Below, in pieces: positions 1 through 7,282 of a stretch of 49,698 bases of DNA; the first letter of the stretch is position 1, and every line of letters starts with the position of its first letter. The stretch lies in contig JACQXE010000033.1 in assembly GCA_016208915.1 (NCBI GenBank), positions 1-49,698 of the forward strand, in the 5' to 3' direction. A program made the position numbers and the translations under genes. This DNA is from Nitrospirota bacterium (GTDB lineage Bacteria; Nitrospirota; Thermodesulfovibrionia; Thermodesulfovibrionales; UBA1546). Below the pieces are notes generated by a model. It saw only the letters and a program-made list of their open reading frames with translations, searched no databases and was not told where the DNA came from.

Positions 1-105
1 ATTATGGCTTTGGGAGGCAGGGAACAGACTCCTTTAAGGGTTCCATGACCCAGGTGAAATGGAGTTCTCCTGCCTGTCCAACTTTAACGGGTAAAACCCG
101 TTTAT
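1..105. other. Structured non-coding segment at the left edge, ending in a hairpin
   Basis: No convincing protein is encoded here. The bases can fold: AGGCAGG near position 16 is complementary to CCTGCCT near 70, GGAAC to GTTCC inside that, and an independent 7-bp stem with an AAA loop lies at 86-102 and is followed by a T/A-rich stretch that could end transcription. This could be the 3' part of a structured RNA whose start lies outside the window. I compared it by eye with 6S, SRP, tmRNA and common riboswitch motifs and recognise none of them. Confidence 0.25.
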
Positions 106-285
106 ATAAATCTTATAACACAAATTCTTAGTAGGAGGTTTGTTTTAGAAGAAGGAGACAGTGTTTATTGTAAGTGCGACGCCCCATGTAAAAAGATGTC
201 AAATATAGGTAATAAAGAAGCTATTATGCTATGGGTAATGCGTGCCCTATAATTATAAAAAGAATATTTACATAAGGGGGTAATT
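106..285. other. Leader region of the first PilZ gene; no supported gene
   Basis: This stretch is AT-rich. An AGGAGG at 133-138 is followed by a 36-codon open frame (about 142-252) that encodes a short CxC...C peptide, but the frame has no ATG, GTG or TTG start at a sensible distance. I therefore do not call it a gene. The ribosome binding site of the next gene (AAGGGGG) is at 274-280. Confidence 0.3.
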
Positions 286-675
286 GTGGTTATAGCCCCA
301 ATAGAAGAGCGCAGAAGATTCAGCCGATTAAATAACCGTATCTTTATTCTCTGCCGATTCAGGAAAAAGAAAAATGTGGATATAATAAAAGGATTTACTA
401 ATGATATAAGCCCCGGCGGCCTAATGTTTGAAACCGATAGGCTTATACCCCCCCAAGGCGTTTTAAATTTAGAGATATATCAGCCGTTAAGCCAATTTAG
501 CAGAGGAATTATCTCTATTCCCATCTTAGCAAAAGTAAAATGGGTAACAGAGATGAATATTGCTGATAAATATAAAGGGTCCAATAAATATAGAATAGGA
601 GTTGAATTTGCTAAAATTGATGCTAGAGAGAGAAAGGTGATAGCCGAGTACGTGCAGGATAAATTAAGCGCTTAA
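286..675 (+). CDS. PilZ domain protein (c-di-GMP receptor) 1
   Basis: This 129-residue protein is essentially one PilZ domain. The two c-di-GMP binding signatures are both present: an Arg-rich RxxxR element near the N-terminus (ERRRFSR, residues 8-14) and NDISPGG followed by LMFET (about residues 40-51). There is no signal peptide or membrane segment, so it should be cytosolic. The GTG start is chosen because AAGGGGG lies 5 nt upstream. The following gene is a paralogue with the same architecture, which points to a local duplication. PilZ proteins change conformation on binding c-di-GMP and act on a partner; the partner is not evident, but the gas-vesicle genes and the GGDEF-EAL gene downstream are candidates for the same circuit. 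Confidence 0.85.
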   Translation: MVIAPIEERRRFSRLNNRIFILCRFRKKKNVDIIKGFTNDISPGGLMFETDRLIPPQGVLNLEIYQPLSQFSRGIISIPILAKVKWVTEMNIADKYKGSNKYRIGVEFAKIDARERKVIAEYVQDKLSA

Positions 676-767
676 AAAGGAGTTATATTTTTTTTGCTTT
701 TTTGGTAAAGTATTACTTTCAAATATAAAACTTATACTTAACAGCATTTTAAATTAAAGGCAAGGAG

Positions 768-1247
768 ATGGATAAAAAATATCTGGGGACAGAGAGGAGG
801 AAATTTCCGCGACTGAAAATCTTCTCTCCCATTTTCTATCGATTAAAAACTGGTGATTCCTTTAGGCCCCTCAGAGCTATTTGCCAAAGCATAGGCGGTG
901 GAGGCTTAATGTTTGAGACAGAAAAACCTCTCCCCATAGAAAGTAGATTGTATCTTGAAATATATCAACCCTCGGCCAAATATAAAGACTTGATTTTCTC
1001 GCTCTCTACACAAGCAAAAGTTATATGGGTGAGTCCCGTTAGAAAGCTCGGGCTTGCCCTGTTAAAAAGCCTTTCTAACGGGGTGAATAAATATCAAATA
1101 GGGGTAAAATTTACTGAAATAGAAAAAGAAGATAAAGATAGAATTATTGAGTATGTAGAAAGAATAAAAAGGGGTTCTTCTGAGAAAGCAGCATATAGAA
1201 GTGCCCCCTCCCCCTTGATGGGGGAGGGTAAGGGTGGGGGTGTTTAA
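768..1247 (+). CDS. PilZ domain protein 2, carrying two inserted palindromic repeats
   Basis: This is a paralogue of the preceding gene with the RxxxR element (ERRKFPR, residues 8-14). Its second motif is altered: where the first copy has DISPGG it reads SIGGGG, so the usual Asp/Asn is missing and c-di-GMP affinity may be reduced. Compared with the first copy it has about 6 extra residues after VIWVSP, which coincide exactly with a 12-bp inverted repeat (1035-1082). Its last 15 residues (SAPSPLMGEGKGGGV) are the translation of a second, GC-rich palindrome at 1203-1243. The ATG at 768 follows an AAGGAG site. Both insertions keep the frame open, and the C-terminal tail is probably an artefact of the second insertion. 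Confidence 0.8.
   Translation: MDKKYLGTERRKFPRLKIFSPIFYRLKTGDSFRPLRAICQSIGGGGLMFETEKPLPIESRLYLEIYQPSAKYKDLIFSLSTQAKVIWVSPVRKLGLALLKSLSNGVNKYQIGVKFTEIEKEDKDRIIEYVERIKRGSSEKAAYRSAPSPLMGEGKGGGV
1035..1082. repeat. REP-like inverted repeat inside the second PilZ gene
   Basis: Perfect 12-bp arms (CCCGTTAGAAAG and its complement) enclose a 24-nt centre. The element lies in frame within the coding region, at a point where the neighbouring PilZ paralogue has fewer residues, so it is most simply read as an insertion. Confidence 0.8.
1203..1243. repeat. GC-rich palindromic repeat at the PilZ 2 / gvp remnant junction
   Basis: A 9-bp stem (CCCTCCCCC with a TTGAT loop) is followed by a second G-rich arm. 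Similar C-run/G-run palindromes occur at 14688-14732, 17420-17474 and 17673-17715. Here the element supplies the last codons of the PilZ gene and sits where the 5' half of a gas-vesicle gene is missing. Confidence 0.75.
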
Positions 1248-1399
1248 ATCACCGTGCAGTTGTATCAGGGGATATAGTCATTTCCATAGCCGATGTAGAT
1301 CTTATATACATAGGATTGAAGGTTTTAGTTAGTTCTGTAGAGACTATGGAGCGACTAAGAGGTGCTCCTATGCCAGGGGCTACGGAGGAGCCAACATAA
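1232..1399 (+). pseudogene. 5'-truncated gas vesicle protein gene (GvpA/J/S family remnant)
   Basis: From about 1253 the frame reads as the second half of a gas-vesicle GvpA-family protein: VSGDIVISIADVDLIYIG, then a conserved helix containing SSVETMERLRG, and a stop at 1397-1399. The first part of the fold (the ILDKG helix) is absent, there is no start codon, and an in-frame stop at 1229 lies inside the palindrome immediately upstream. The GC-rich repeat therefore seems to have replaced or accompanied loss of the 5' end. Translation from a non-standard start cannot be excluded, but a functional protein is unlikely. It directly precedes gvpK, as gvpJ/gvpS genes commonly do. Confidence 0.7.
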
Positions 1400-1400
1400 A

Positions 1401-1724
1401 ATGGATAAACCATCTATCGTAATCACAGTTAAAGACATAGAAGAAGTCAAAGATGCTAATCCTGAGAGGATCAATATTGACCCTAAAAATGTTGAAAAAG
1501 GCTTAGCAAAGTTAGTGCTTACACTTGTTGAGTTAATCAGGAAACTGCTTGAAAAACAGGCAATGAGAAGGATAGAAGGTGGTTCTTTAACCGATGAAGA
1601 AATTGAACGAATGGGAGAAACTCTTTTAAAATTAGAAAATAAGATGCAGGAGCTAAAGGAGATTTTCGGACTTAAAGATGAAGAGCTAAATCTCAATTTA
1701 GGTCCTTTAGGAGATCTGCTATAA
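1401..1724 (+). CDS. gvpK: Gas vesicle protein GvpK
   Basis: This 107-residue protein matches GvpK along its whole length. The family hallmarks are present: NVEKGLAKLVLTLVELIRKL (about residues 30-49), a following Arg-rich MRRIEGGSLTDEE segment, a helical stretch with LKLENKM, and the C-terminal LNLNLGPLGDLL. GvpK is an accessory protein needed for gas-vesicle assembly in several organisms and acts in the cytosol. The ATG at 1401 is chosen over an in-frame upstream ATG at 1362 because it follows GGAGGAG at 1384-1390 and starts the conserved part. The next gene begins about 10 nt downstream, so the group is probably one operon. Confidence 0.88.
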   Translation: MDKPSIVITVKDIEEVKDANPERINIDPKNVEKGLAKLVLTLVELIRKLLEKQAMRRIEGGSLTDEEIERMGETLLKLENKMQELKEIFGLKDEELNLNLGPLGDLL

Positions 1725-1739
1725 AGGGAGAAGATGTGT

Positions 1740-2006
1740 ATGTATAAAGAAGAAGCCAAAATAAATTGTCAAATATTTCAAAAGCAAGAACCGGTAATAA
1801 AGGATGTTACGGATAAAATTAATAAGGCAAAGGGAGTACAAGGAAAAGCGAGGTTTGCAGAGAAGCTACAAGAAGAAGTAGATGTACTTCTTTCTTGCAC
1901 GGACTATAAAAGCGAAAGTTTAGACTGCAAAAATTGCCATTTTATCTCAGAAATGCGGGAAAAGACGGCAAATTTGATTATAAAAGCAAAAAAATTAGAA
2001 AAATAA
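1740..2006 (+). CDS. Small unknown protein of the gas-vesicle cluster
   Basis: I do not recognise this 88-residue protein. It is helical and charged, with a Lys-rich C-terminus and a cysteine cluster in its second half (CTDY, then CKNCHF) that could bind a metal. It lies between gvpK and a gvpA/J-type gene with short spacers on both sides, so it is probably cotranscribed and may be an accessory gas-vesicle factor. Two ATG codons compete (1734 and 1740); the second is better spaced from AAGGGAG at 1724-1730. Confidence 0.65.
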   Translation: MYKEEAKINCQIFQKQEPVIKDVTDKINKAKGVQGKARFAEKLQEEVDVLLSCTDYKSESLDCKNCHFISEMREKTANLIIKAKKLEK

Positions 2007-2022
2007 AAGGGAGGTAAATCTT

Positions 2023-2328
2023 ATGGCTGAGCGACAGATGGTACACGCAATACAGGCTACCAATCTTGCAGATATATTAGAGAGGGTCTTAGATAAAGGT
2101 ATAGTTATTGCCGGAGATATAAAAATCCAACTTGCCGATATCGATCTTCTCAATATCAAGATAAGGCTTCTGATTGCCTCTGTTGATAAGGCGATGGAGA
2201 TGGGCATAAACTGGTGGCAGCAGGACTCTTATTTATCTACAAAGGCAAAAGAATCTGAGATAGAAAAAGAGAATATAGCGCTTAAAAAACGATTAGACCG
2301 TCTGGAAGAAAAGCTAAAGGCGAAATAA
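2023..2328 (+). CDS. Gas vesicle protein, GvpA/GvpJ family
   Basis: The N-terminal 65 residues form the GvpA fold: ILERVLDKGIVIAGD, a beta region KIQLADIDLL, then KIRLLIASVDKAMEMGINWW. These are the helix-beta-beta-helix signatures of the structural shell family. The WW ending and the charged coiled-coil tail (about residues 75-101) are more typical of the minor J/S-type members than of the major shell protein GvpA. AAGGGAGG at 2007-2014 supports the ATG at 2023. The gene is intact, unlike the related remnant at 1232-1399. No gvpN, gvpF/L or gvpG is visible in this window, so a working set would need genes elsewhere. Confidence 0.82.
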   Translation: MAERQMVHAIQATNLADILERVLDKGIVIAGDIKIQLADIDLLNIKIRLLIASVDKAMEMGINWWQQDSYLSTKAKESEIEKENIALKKRLDRLEEKLKAK

Positions 2329-2346
2329 CTTATTCCGTTTTTCATT

Positions 2347-3030
2347 ATGAGAACACTGATTTATGTCCCAGTTATTCACACCAGCGCTGACTTTGGCTCT
2401 TTGGCAGGTGATGTAACTAAAAGAGGTATTGCGGATTTAGGAGAAGAGGTCTGGAGAGAACATCAAAGAACAGTTGAAGGCCTTTGGGATGCTGTATCAG
2501 ATTATTTCGACTCTATAGATGTTTCTGGAATGAAAATATATCAAGATGGAATGGTAGCAGATGGAGAAGTAGGACAAAAAATAGTTGAAGAAGGGATAAA
2601 GCTGGGAAGTAAAAATTATGAGATTATATCAAGGCTTATCAAGAAAGGCGCATACTTAATGAAAACCGAAGATATTGCCTTGGTTAAAAGGGAAAGAGAT
2701 TATCTTATAAAATTAACTAAAGCCCGAACAAACGTAGAAAAATTGACAGCATATTTGAAGTACAGGTTGTCAAAAAATCACTTGCTTAAAAAAAGGGACG
2801 GATTTATAGCCAATAGAATTAACGAAACTCTAAGGCATGAAGAAACGGGGATTATATTCATTGGCGCCTATCACAATATTATTCCTATGCTTGATAAAGA
2901 TATCCAGGTAAAAGAAATAAAAAATATAGAAAAGATAAAAAACTATCAAAAGGCATTCTTTAAGGGTGGGAAGGACAGGAAAAGATTGGAGGAATTATCA
3001 GGTTATCTTATTTCGCCGATAGATAATTGA
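2347..3030 (+). CDS. Conserved protein of unknown function in the gas-vesicle/c-di-GMP cluster
   Basis: This is a soluble 227-residue protein with no signal peptide. The N-terminus reads LIYVPVIHTSADFGSL, the middle has KIYQDGMVADGE, and the C-terminal half has KRDGFIANRINETL followed by GIIFIGAYHNI. These blocks resemble a widespread uncharacterised family that I know only as conserved hypothetical; the Rossmann-like strand ending in GAYH is faintly reminiscent of TraB/EreA-type proteins, but I would not assign that. It follows the gvpA/J-type gene by 18 nt and precedes the GGDEF-EAL gene by 20 nt, so it is probably part of the same operon. No clear Shine-Dalgarno sequence precedes the ATG. 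Confidence 0.7.
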   Translation: MRTLIYVPVIHTSADFGSLAGDVTKRGIADLGEEVWREHQRTVEGLWDAVSDYFDSIDVSGMKIYQDGMVADGEVGQKIVEEGIKLGSKNYEIISRLIKKGAYLMKTEDIALVKRERDYLIKLTKARTNVEKLTAYLKYRLSKNHLLKKRDGFIANRINETLRHEETGIIFIGAYHNIIPMLDKDIQVKEIKNIEKIKNYQKAFFKGGKDRKRLEELSGYLISPIDN

Positions 3031-3050
3031 AAACATAGGTGAAGATTAAC

Positions 3051-4592
3051 ATGCATGTACAAAAAATTATAAACAGACTTACGGGACTAAACCTCCGGCA
3101 TATAGTCTTGATCGGAGTAATCGTTTCGCTAGGCATTACAGAGATAATTGTTTCTGTTATGAGTATCTATTTCCGGGGGCGAATTACTTATGATTATCTA
3201 ATTACAGGCGGTATTGCTGCATTTATCGTTTCCCTGTTTGTTCTATCTATTACTGTGTATTTTATTGCCAAATTGCGTGAAAAACTAAGACATCTTACCT
3301 GTTATGATGCATTGACCGATCTGCCTAATCGGGCCTTATTCTTAGACAGTATTAAGGCATCAATTGCCCGTGTATACCGACAAAAGGGTTGTATGTTTGC
3401 TGTTCTTTTGTTAGAGCTTGACCGCTTTAAAAATATAAATGACAGCCATGGCTATACAACCGGAGACCAACTGCTGATAGAGGTAGCGGAAAGGCTGAAA
3501 AATCACGTACGCCCATTTGATACAGCGGCACGGCTTGGAGGAGATGTGTTTGCTATCCTGTTGGCAAATATCAAAAATATCGGGGACGTGATACGAGCTA
3601 CCGAGCGACTTCATAACGAAGTCAAACTTCCTGTAAAGATATACAACCATGAGGTGTATACCACTGCAAGCATCGGCATAACGGTTGGTAAAACAGGTTT
3701 TGAGAAACCCGAAGATATTCTGCGCGAAGCTGATACAGCCATGCATAAGGCCAAAGCTCTCGGCAGGGCTTGTTATGTGATATTTGACGAAACCATGCAC
3801 GCCCAGGCAACATCGCATTTGCAACTGGAAAATGGTTTGCAGAGCGCAGTTGAAAAGAATGAGTTTCTTTTGAATTATCAGCCCATTGTTTTGTCTGATA
3901 CTAATGAAATTGTAGGATTTGAGGCTCTTTTACGCTGGAAATTTCCGGAAAAAGGTCTGCTTTCTCCTAAGGAGTTTATCCCGTTGGCTGAAGAGACCGG
4001 ATTGATTATTCCTATCGGCAGATGGGTGCTCCGTGAAGCATGCATGCAGATGCAGGCATGGCATTCACAGTTTCCTGAAAAAAGTCATTTGACAATAAGC
4101 GTTAATATCTCGATCAGACAGTTCACACCTGACCTTGTGGATACGATAAAGGAAACCCTGAAGGAAACAGGTCTGAGTCCTAACAGTTTGAAACTGGAAA
4201 TTACGGAAAGCGTTATCATGAACAATCCTGAAACCGCTACCAACATATTTTCACAGCTAAAGGATTTGGATATAAAAGTACAAATGGACGATTTTGGGAC
4301 GGGTTACTCTTCCTTGGGTTATCTTTATATATTCCCACTTGATGCCTTGAAAATCGACCGGTCTTTCATCAAATCTATGTGTCATAATGAATCGACTATG
4401 GAGGTAGTCAAAACGATTATTTCAATGGCTCATAACATGAAAATGGAGGTAATAGCAGAAGGAGTAGAAACGATCTCGCAACTCGAAGAATTAAGAAAGC
4501 TGAAATGCGACTTTTATCAAGGGTATTGGTTCTCAAAGCCTTTAGGCAAAGAGGATGCAGAGGTGTTGCTTGAAGAACAGGGGATGAGTTAG
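3051..4592 (+). CDS. Membrane GGDEF-EAL protein, probable c-di-GMP phosphodiesterase
   Basis: Two transmembrane helices (about residues 15-38 and 50-72) with almost no periplasmic loop are followed by a GGDEF domain (about 80-240) and an EAL domain (about 255-505). The GGDEF signature is degenerate (GGDVF), so diguanylate cyclase activity is doubtful. The EAL domain keeps its catalytic set: EALLRW, NIS, ITES, DDFGTGYSSL, the Lys/Asp of LKIDRSF, EGVET and QGYWFSKP. The expected reaction is hydrolysis of c-di-GMP to pGpG at the membrane. The ATG at 3051 is preferred because AGGTGAAG is well placed; a GTG at 3039 is the alternative. Its position downstream of two c-di-GMP receptors and gas-vesicle genes suggests a common circuit. 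Confidence 0.85.
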   Translation: MHVQKIINRLTGLNLRHIVLIGVIVSLGITEIIVSVMSIYFRGRITYDYLITGGIAAFIVSLFVLSITVYFIAKLREKLRHLTCYDALTDLPNRALFLDSIKASIARVYRQKGCMFAVLLLELDRFKNINDSHGYTTGDQLLIEVAERLKNHVRPFDTAARLGGDVFAILLANIKNIGDVIRATERLHNEVKLPVKIYNHEVYTTASIGITVGKTGFEKPEDILREADTAMHKAKALGRACYVIFDETMHAQATSHLQLENGLQSAVEKNEFLLNYQPIVLSDTNEIVGFEALLRWKFPEKGLLSPKEFIPLAEETGLIIPIGRWVLREACMQMQAWHSQFPEKSHLTISVNISIRQFTPDLVDTIKETLKETGLSPNSLKLEITESVIMNNPETATNIFSQLKDLDIKVQMDDFGTGYSSLGYLYIFPLDALKIDRSFIKSMCHNESTMEVVKTIISMAHNMKMEVIAEGVETISQLEELRKLKCDFYQGYWFSKPLGKEDAEVLLEEQGMS

Positions 4593-4655
4593 TTTTCAAT
4601 TCAACATAAATACTAATTACGCTGATGTCTATATCATTTTGAGAAAGAGCCATAG

Positions 4656-5266
4656 TTATCTTACTTCAACAACGATGCCTATGGTTATGCACCAAAAAAT
4701 GCAAAGGAATTGATGGAGGTGATAGGCATGTTTTTGGCTGGTGCGGCTGCAGCACAGAATAATCAGTCTCTGGCTGTTGGCTCACTCGGTGTGACACTTA
4801 TAGGAATGTTAGCAATTGATGTTTATAATTCTGGCTACCCTAAAGACCTTGAAAGGGAAGCTGATGATCTCACAATTTTATATTTTGACCAAAGTAAAAT
4901 GAACAAAAAAAATCTTGAAAATTTTTTAGAAAATTTGAGTTCTTAAATCTTGCAACTTTATATAATCCTGATCCTGAATCACTTACGCACCCTTATCTTG
5001 AAGAAAGAATTAAGCGTGTATGGTAAACCAAAGTTAAGATTTTTGAAAAAAAGAACTTCATTAACACCACACAAGAATTTCCAACTACACAACTCGACTC
5101 GCTTTATCAAAGTACTTTCAGTTTATTGGAAAAAAAGAAAGATGAAAGAATCGGGAATGTAATGAGAGTGTCTCTGGTTTTTGAGAAAGATAACATCAGT
5201 ACGGTATCAGGAAGCACTTCAAGACAAGAGACTTACACATTTAAAGAAGGCGTTATCGCTTTTTGA
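4656..5266 (+). pseudogene. Decayed M48 family metallopeptidase
   Basis: The first frame (to 4946) encodes an alanine-rich membrane-like helix and then PKDLEREADDLTILYF, which is the second zinc-ligand region of M48 (HtpX/BepA-like) peptidases. After a frameshift near 4945 the neighbouring frame continues with LYNPDPESLTHPYLEERI, the conserved C-terminal block of the same family. A TAA at 5024 interrupts that frame, which otherwise runs on to 5266. The HEXXH motif and everything before it are missing. The gene is therefore 5'-truncated and has at least one frameshift and one stop. There is no promoter or ribosome binding site to support a shorter working product. Confidence 0.7.
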
Positions 5267-5296
5267 AATACAGACCGCCTTTTGGACAAACTGAGT

Positions 5297-5575
5297 TTAC
5301 TCAAATAAATCCGAATGGTTGCCTGTTCTTTCAAAAATTATTATCTTTTCACTCTCATCAATCTTATAAACCAACAACCAGTCTGGTTGGATATGGCACT
5401 CTCTGCGGTCTTTGAAATTGCCTTTTAGCTGATGGTCTCGGTAAGATGAGTCTAATTGCTTGCCGTCAACTAAAGCCCTGATGACAGTCTTCAGTTTTTT
5501 AATATCCTTATTGCCTGATTTCTCAATTCGCTTAATATCTTTCCTGAACTGTTTTGTATAGACAGGCTGATACAT
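5297..5575 (-). CDS. yafQ: YafQ-type mRNA interferase toxin
   Basis: This 92-residue protein has the same length as E. coli YafQ and keeps its functional residues: His in DHQLKG, His/Asp/Trp in CHIQPDW, and Arg/His/Phe in ERTGNHSDLF. YafQ cleaves translated mRNA on the ribosome when freed from its antitoxin. The ATG directly follows the stop codon of the antitoxin gene, so the pair is translationally coupled. The left-hand neighbour is a decayed peptidase on the other strand. Confidence 0.88.
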   Translation of the reverse strand: MYQPVYTKQFRKDIKRIEKSGNKDIKKLKTVIRALVDGKQLDSSYRDHQLKGNFKDRRECHIQPDWLLVYKIDESEKIIIFERTGNHSDLFE

Positions 5576-5836
5576 TTAAATCCTTAATTTCTTAAACATA
5601 TCATCAGCATCTTTACACTTAACAAGCTCTTTGCCCTTATCTGTTTTCTTAAACGTCTCAATTGTGGTCTTATTCGGTATCTTGACCTCAAAGGGCAATC
5701 CTTTGCGAAGCCGTATCTGTGAGAGAAACAGACTAATAGCCTCTGTTGTTGACAGCCCTAATTTTCTAAGAATCTTTTCTGTATCTGCCTTTAATTCAGG
5801 CTCTATCCTTGCCACTATCATTGCTGTTTTTGCCAT
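5576..5836 (-). CDS. dinJ: DinJ/RelB-type antitoxin
   Basis: This 86-residue protein matches DinJ in length and layout. The N-terminal ribbon-helix-helix DNA-binding part (MIVARIEPELKADTEKIL, then GLSTTEAISLFLSQI) is followed by a toxin-wrapping tail with LPFEVKIPN. It should neutralise the adjacent YafQ toxin and repress the operon. The ATG at 5836 is chosen because a GGAGGG site precedes it; an upstream in-frame ATG at 5884 lies inside the presumed operator. Confidence 0.87.
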   Translation of the reverse strand: MAKTAMIVARIEPELKADTEKILRKLGLSTTEAISLFLSQIRLRKGLPFEVKIPNKTTIETFKKTDKGKELVKCKDADDMFKKLRI

Positions 5837-5862
5837 AAAACCCTCCTTTCTATCCTTCACAA

Positions 5863-5884
5863 TTGTATCACATATGATATACAA
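5863..5884. promoter_or_regulatory. Probable autoregulatory operator of the dinJ-yafQ pair
   Basis: A 22-bp imperfect palindrome (TTGTAT...ATACAA, centred on CATATG, with two mismatched positions per half) lies 26 nt upstream of the antitoxin start. Ribbon-helix-helix antitoxins bind such palindromes over their own promoter, so this is inferred to be the operator. Confidence 0.55.
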
Positions 5885-5997
5885 AAGGCTACTTAAAACA
5901 AGGAGCCCTTAAATGAACTATTTATCGCTTGTCTTTAGTCCATTCTGCACTTGTCCGCCCTCAAAATGAGAGAGCAAAAAAGGGGATAGGATGTTTT

Positions 5998-6073
5998 TGG
6001 TGGCGGTGCAGGGATTCGAACCCCGGACACTGCGAATATGAGTCGCATGCTCTACCACCTGAGCTACACCGCC
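5998..6073 (-). tRNA. tRNA-Met (CAT anticodon), elongator type
   Basis: The minus strand folds into a full cloverleaf: a perfect 7-bp acceptor stem (GGCGGTG/CACCGCC), D arm GCTC...GAGC, anticodon stem TGCGA/TCGCA with loop CTCATAT, and a T arm with TTCGAAT. The discriminator A is followed by an encoded CCA at 5998-6000. The paired first base (G1-C72) excludes an initiator tRNA. A CAT anticodon could also belong to a lysidine-modified tRNA-Ile, but the overall sequence resembles elongator tRNA-Met. Confidence 0.93.
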
Positions 6074-6159
6074 GTTTAAAAACAGTGATTAGTGAATAGT
6101 TATTAGTGAACAGACACTGACACTGAAAACTAACACTAATTATAACAAAAGAGGCAGTT

Positions 6160-7281
6160 TTAATAAAAGAGTTCGAACCTTCTTGTCCGTATATTTATTA
6201 GCAGGCCTGCTGCAATGAAGTTACTTAGAAGTGCGGTGCCGCCATAGCTCATAAATGGGAGAGGAATTCCTACCACAGGCATGATACCAAGGGTCATGCC
6301 TGTGTTTATGAAAAAATAGGCTGAGAACATGAATGTTATGCCTGCGGCCAGCAGTTTGCCGAATTCGTCCTTTGCCTTCAAAGCAGTATCAATCCCGCGG
6401 AGAATGAAAGCAAGGTAAACAAGCATGAGGAGGAAACTTCCTAAAAATCCCCACTCCTCTGCGAATACTGCAAAGATGAAATCAGTATGTTTTTCAGGGA
6501 GGAATCTGAACGGTCCCTGTGTTCCTTTCATATAGCCTTTTCCCATGAATTCTCCTGAGCCTATAGCAACCTTTGACTGATTTATATGATAGCCGATGCC
6601 TGCAGGGTCGGCATCAGGCTTCATGAATGCTACAAGCCTGTTCTTCTGATAATCTTTTAACCCTTCCCATAATATATTGCCGAGAAAAGGAATGGATATG
6701 ATTCCAAGCAGGATTAGGAGTGCAATAACCCTCTTCTGCAAACCCTTGGCAATGCAGAGTGTCAGGAACATTATGAGCAGGATTATTGCTGTGCTGAGAT
6801 CAGGCTGTTTGATAAGCAATATCAAAGGTATGACTGCAAACATTAAAAAAGTTTTTATCATCGTCGCCAGATTCATTCTGTTATGAATCGTGGTAAGGTA
6901 CCGGGCAAGGGCTATTGTAAATATAGGTCTGAATATCTCAGATGGCTGGAAAGAAAAGGGGCCGATATTCAGCCATCTTTGCGCCCCCATGCCTGTCTTG
7001 CCTGCGAAGAGCACAGCCAGAAGCAGTAACATGCCAATTACATATAATGGATATGCAAACCTGTTGAGCCAGACATAGTCAAAATTTACAACTATGAATA
7101 AGGCTGCAATCCCGACGATGAGCCAGTATATTTGTTTGATGTGATAATTAGCCTGCTCATTTGGGAGCAACGGACGTGTTGCGCTATAAATAGTCATTAT
7201 CCCCATAATAGAGAGAAAAACTATTATTGAGAATGTGGCCCAGTCAAAATTTTTAAAAAGTCTCCGATCTATGTTTAACAT
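6160..7281 (-). CDS. rodA: Peptidoglycan glycosyltransferase RodA
   Basis: This is a SEDS-family polytopic membrane protein of 373 residues with about ten transmembrane helices. It polymerises lipid II glycan strands in the elongasome together with PBP2. Conserved SEDS blocks are visible: GAQRWLNIGPFSFQPSE, KQPDLSTAI, GKGYMKGTQGPFRFLPEKHTDFIFAVFAEEWGF and the C-terminal PLPFMSYGGTALL. The ATG at 7281 is used because it begins immediately after the mrdA stop and starts the conserved sequence; a longer start would run into mrdA. It is the last gene of the mreBCD-mrdA-rodA run. Confidence 0.95.
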   Translation of the reverse strand: MLNIDRRLFKNFDWATFSIIVFLSIMGIMTIYSATRPLLPNEQANYHIKQIYWLIVGIAALFIVVNFDYVWLNRFAYPLYVIGMLLLLAVLFAGKTGMGAQRWLNIGPFSFQPSEIFRPIFTIALARYLTTIHNRMNLATMIKTFLMFAVIPLILLIKQPDLSTAIILLIMFLTLCIAKGLQKRVIALLILLGIISIPFLGNILWEGLKDYQKNRLVAFMKPDADPAGIGYHINQSKVAIGSGEFMGKGYMKGTQGPFRFLPEKHTDFIFAVFAEEWGFLGSFLLMLVYLAFILRGIDTALKAKDEFGKLLAAGITFMFSAYFFINTGMTLGIMPVVGIPLPFMSYGGTALLSNFIAAGLLINIRTRRFELFY

Positions 7282-7282
7282 A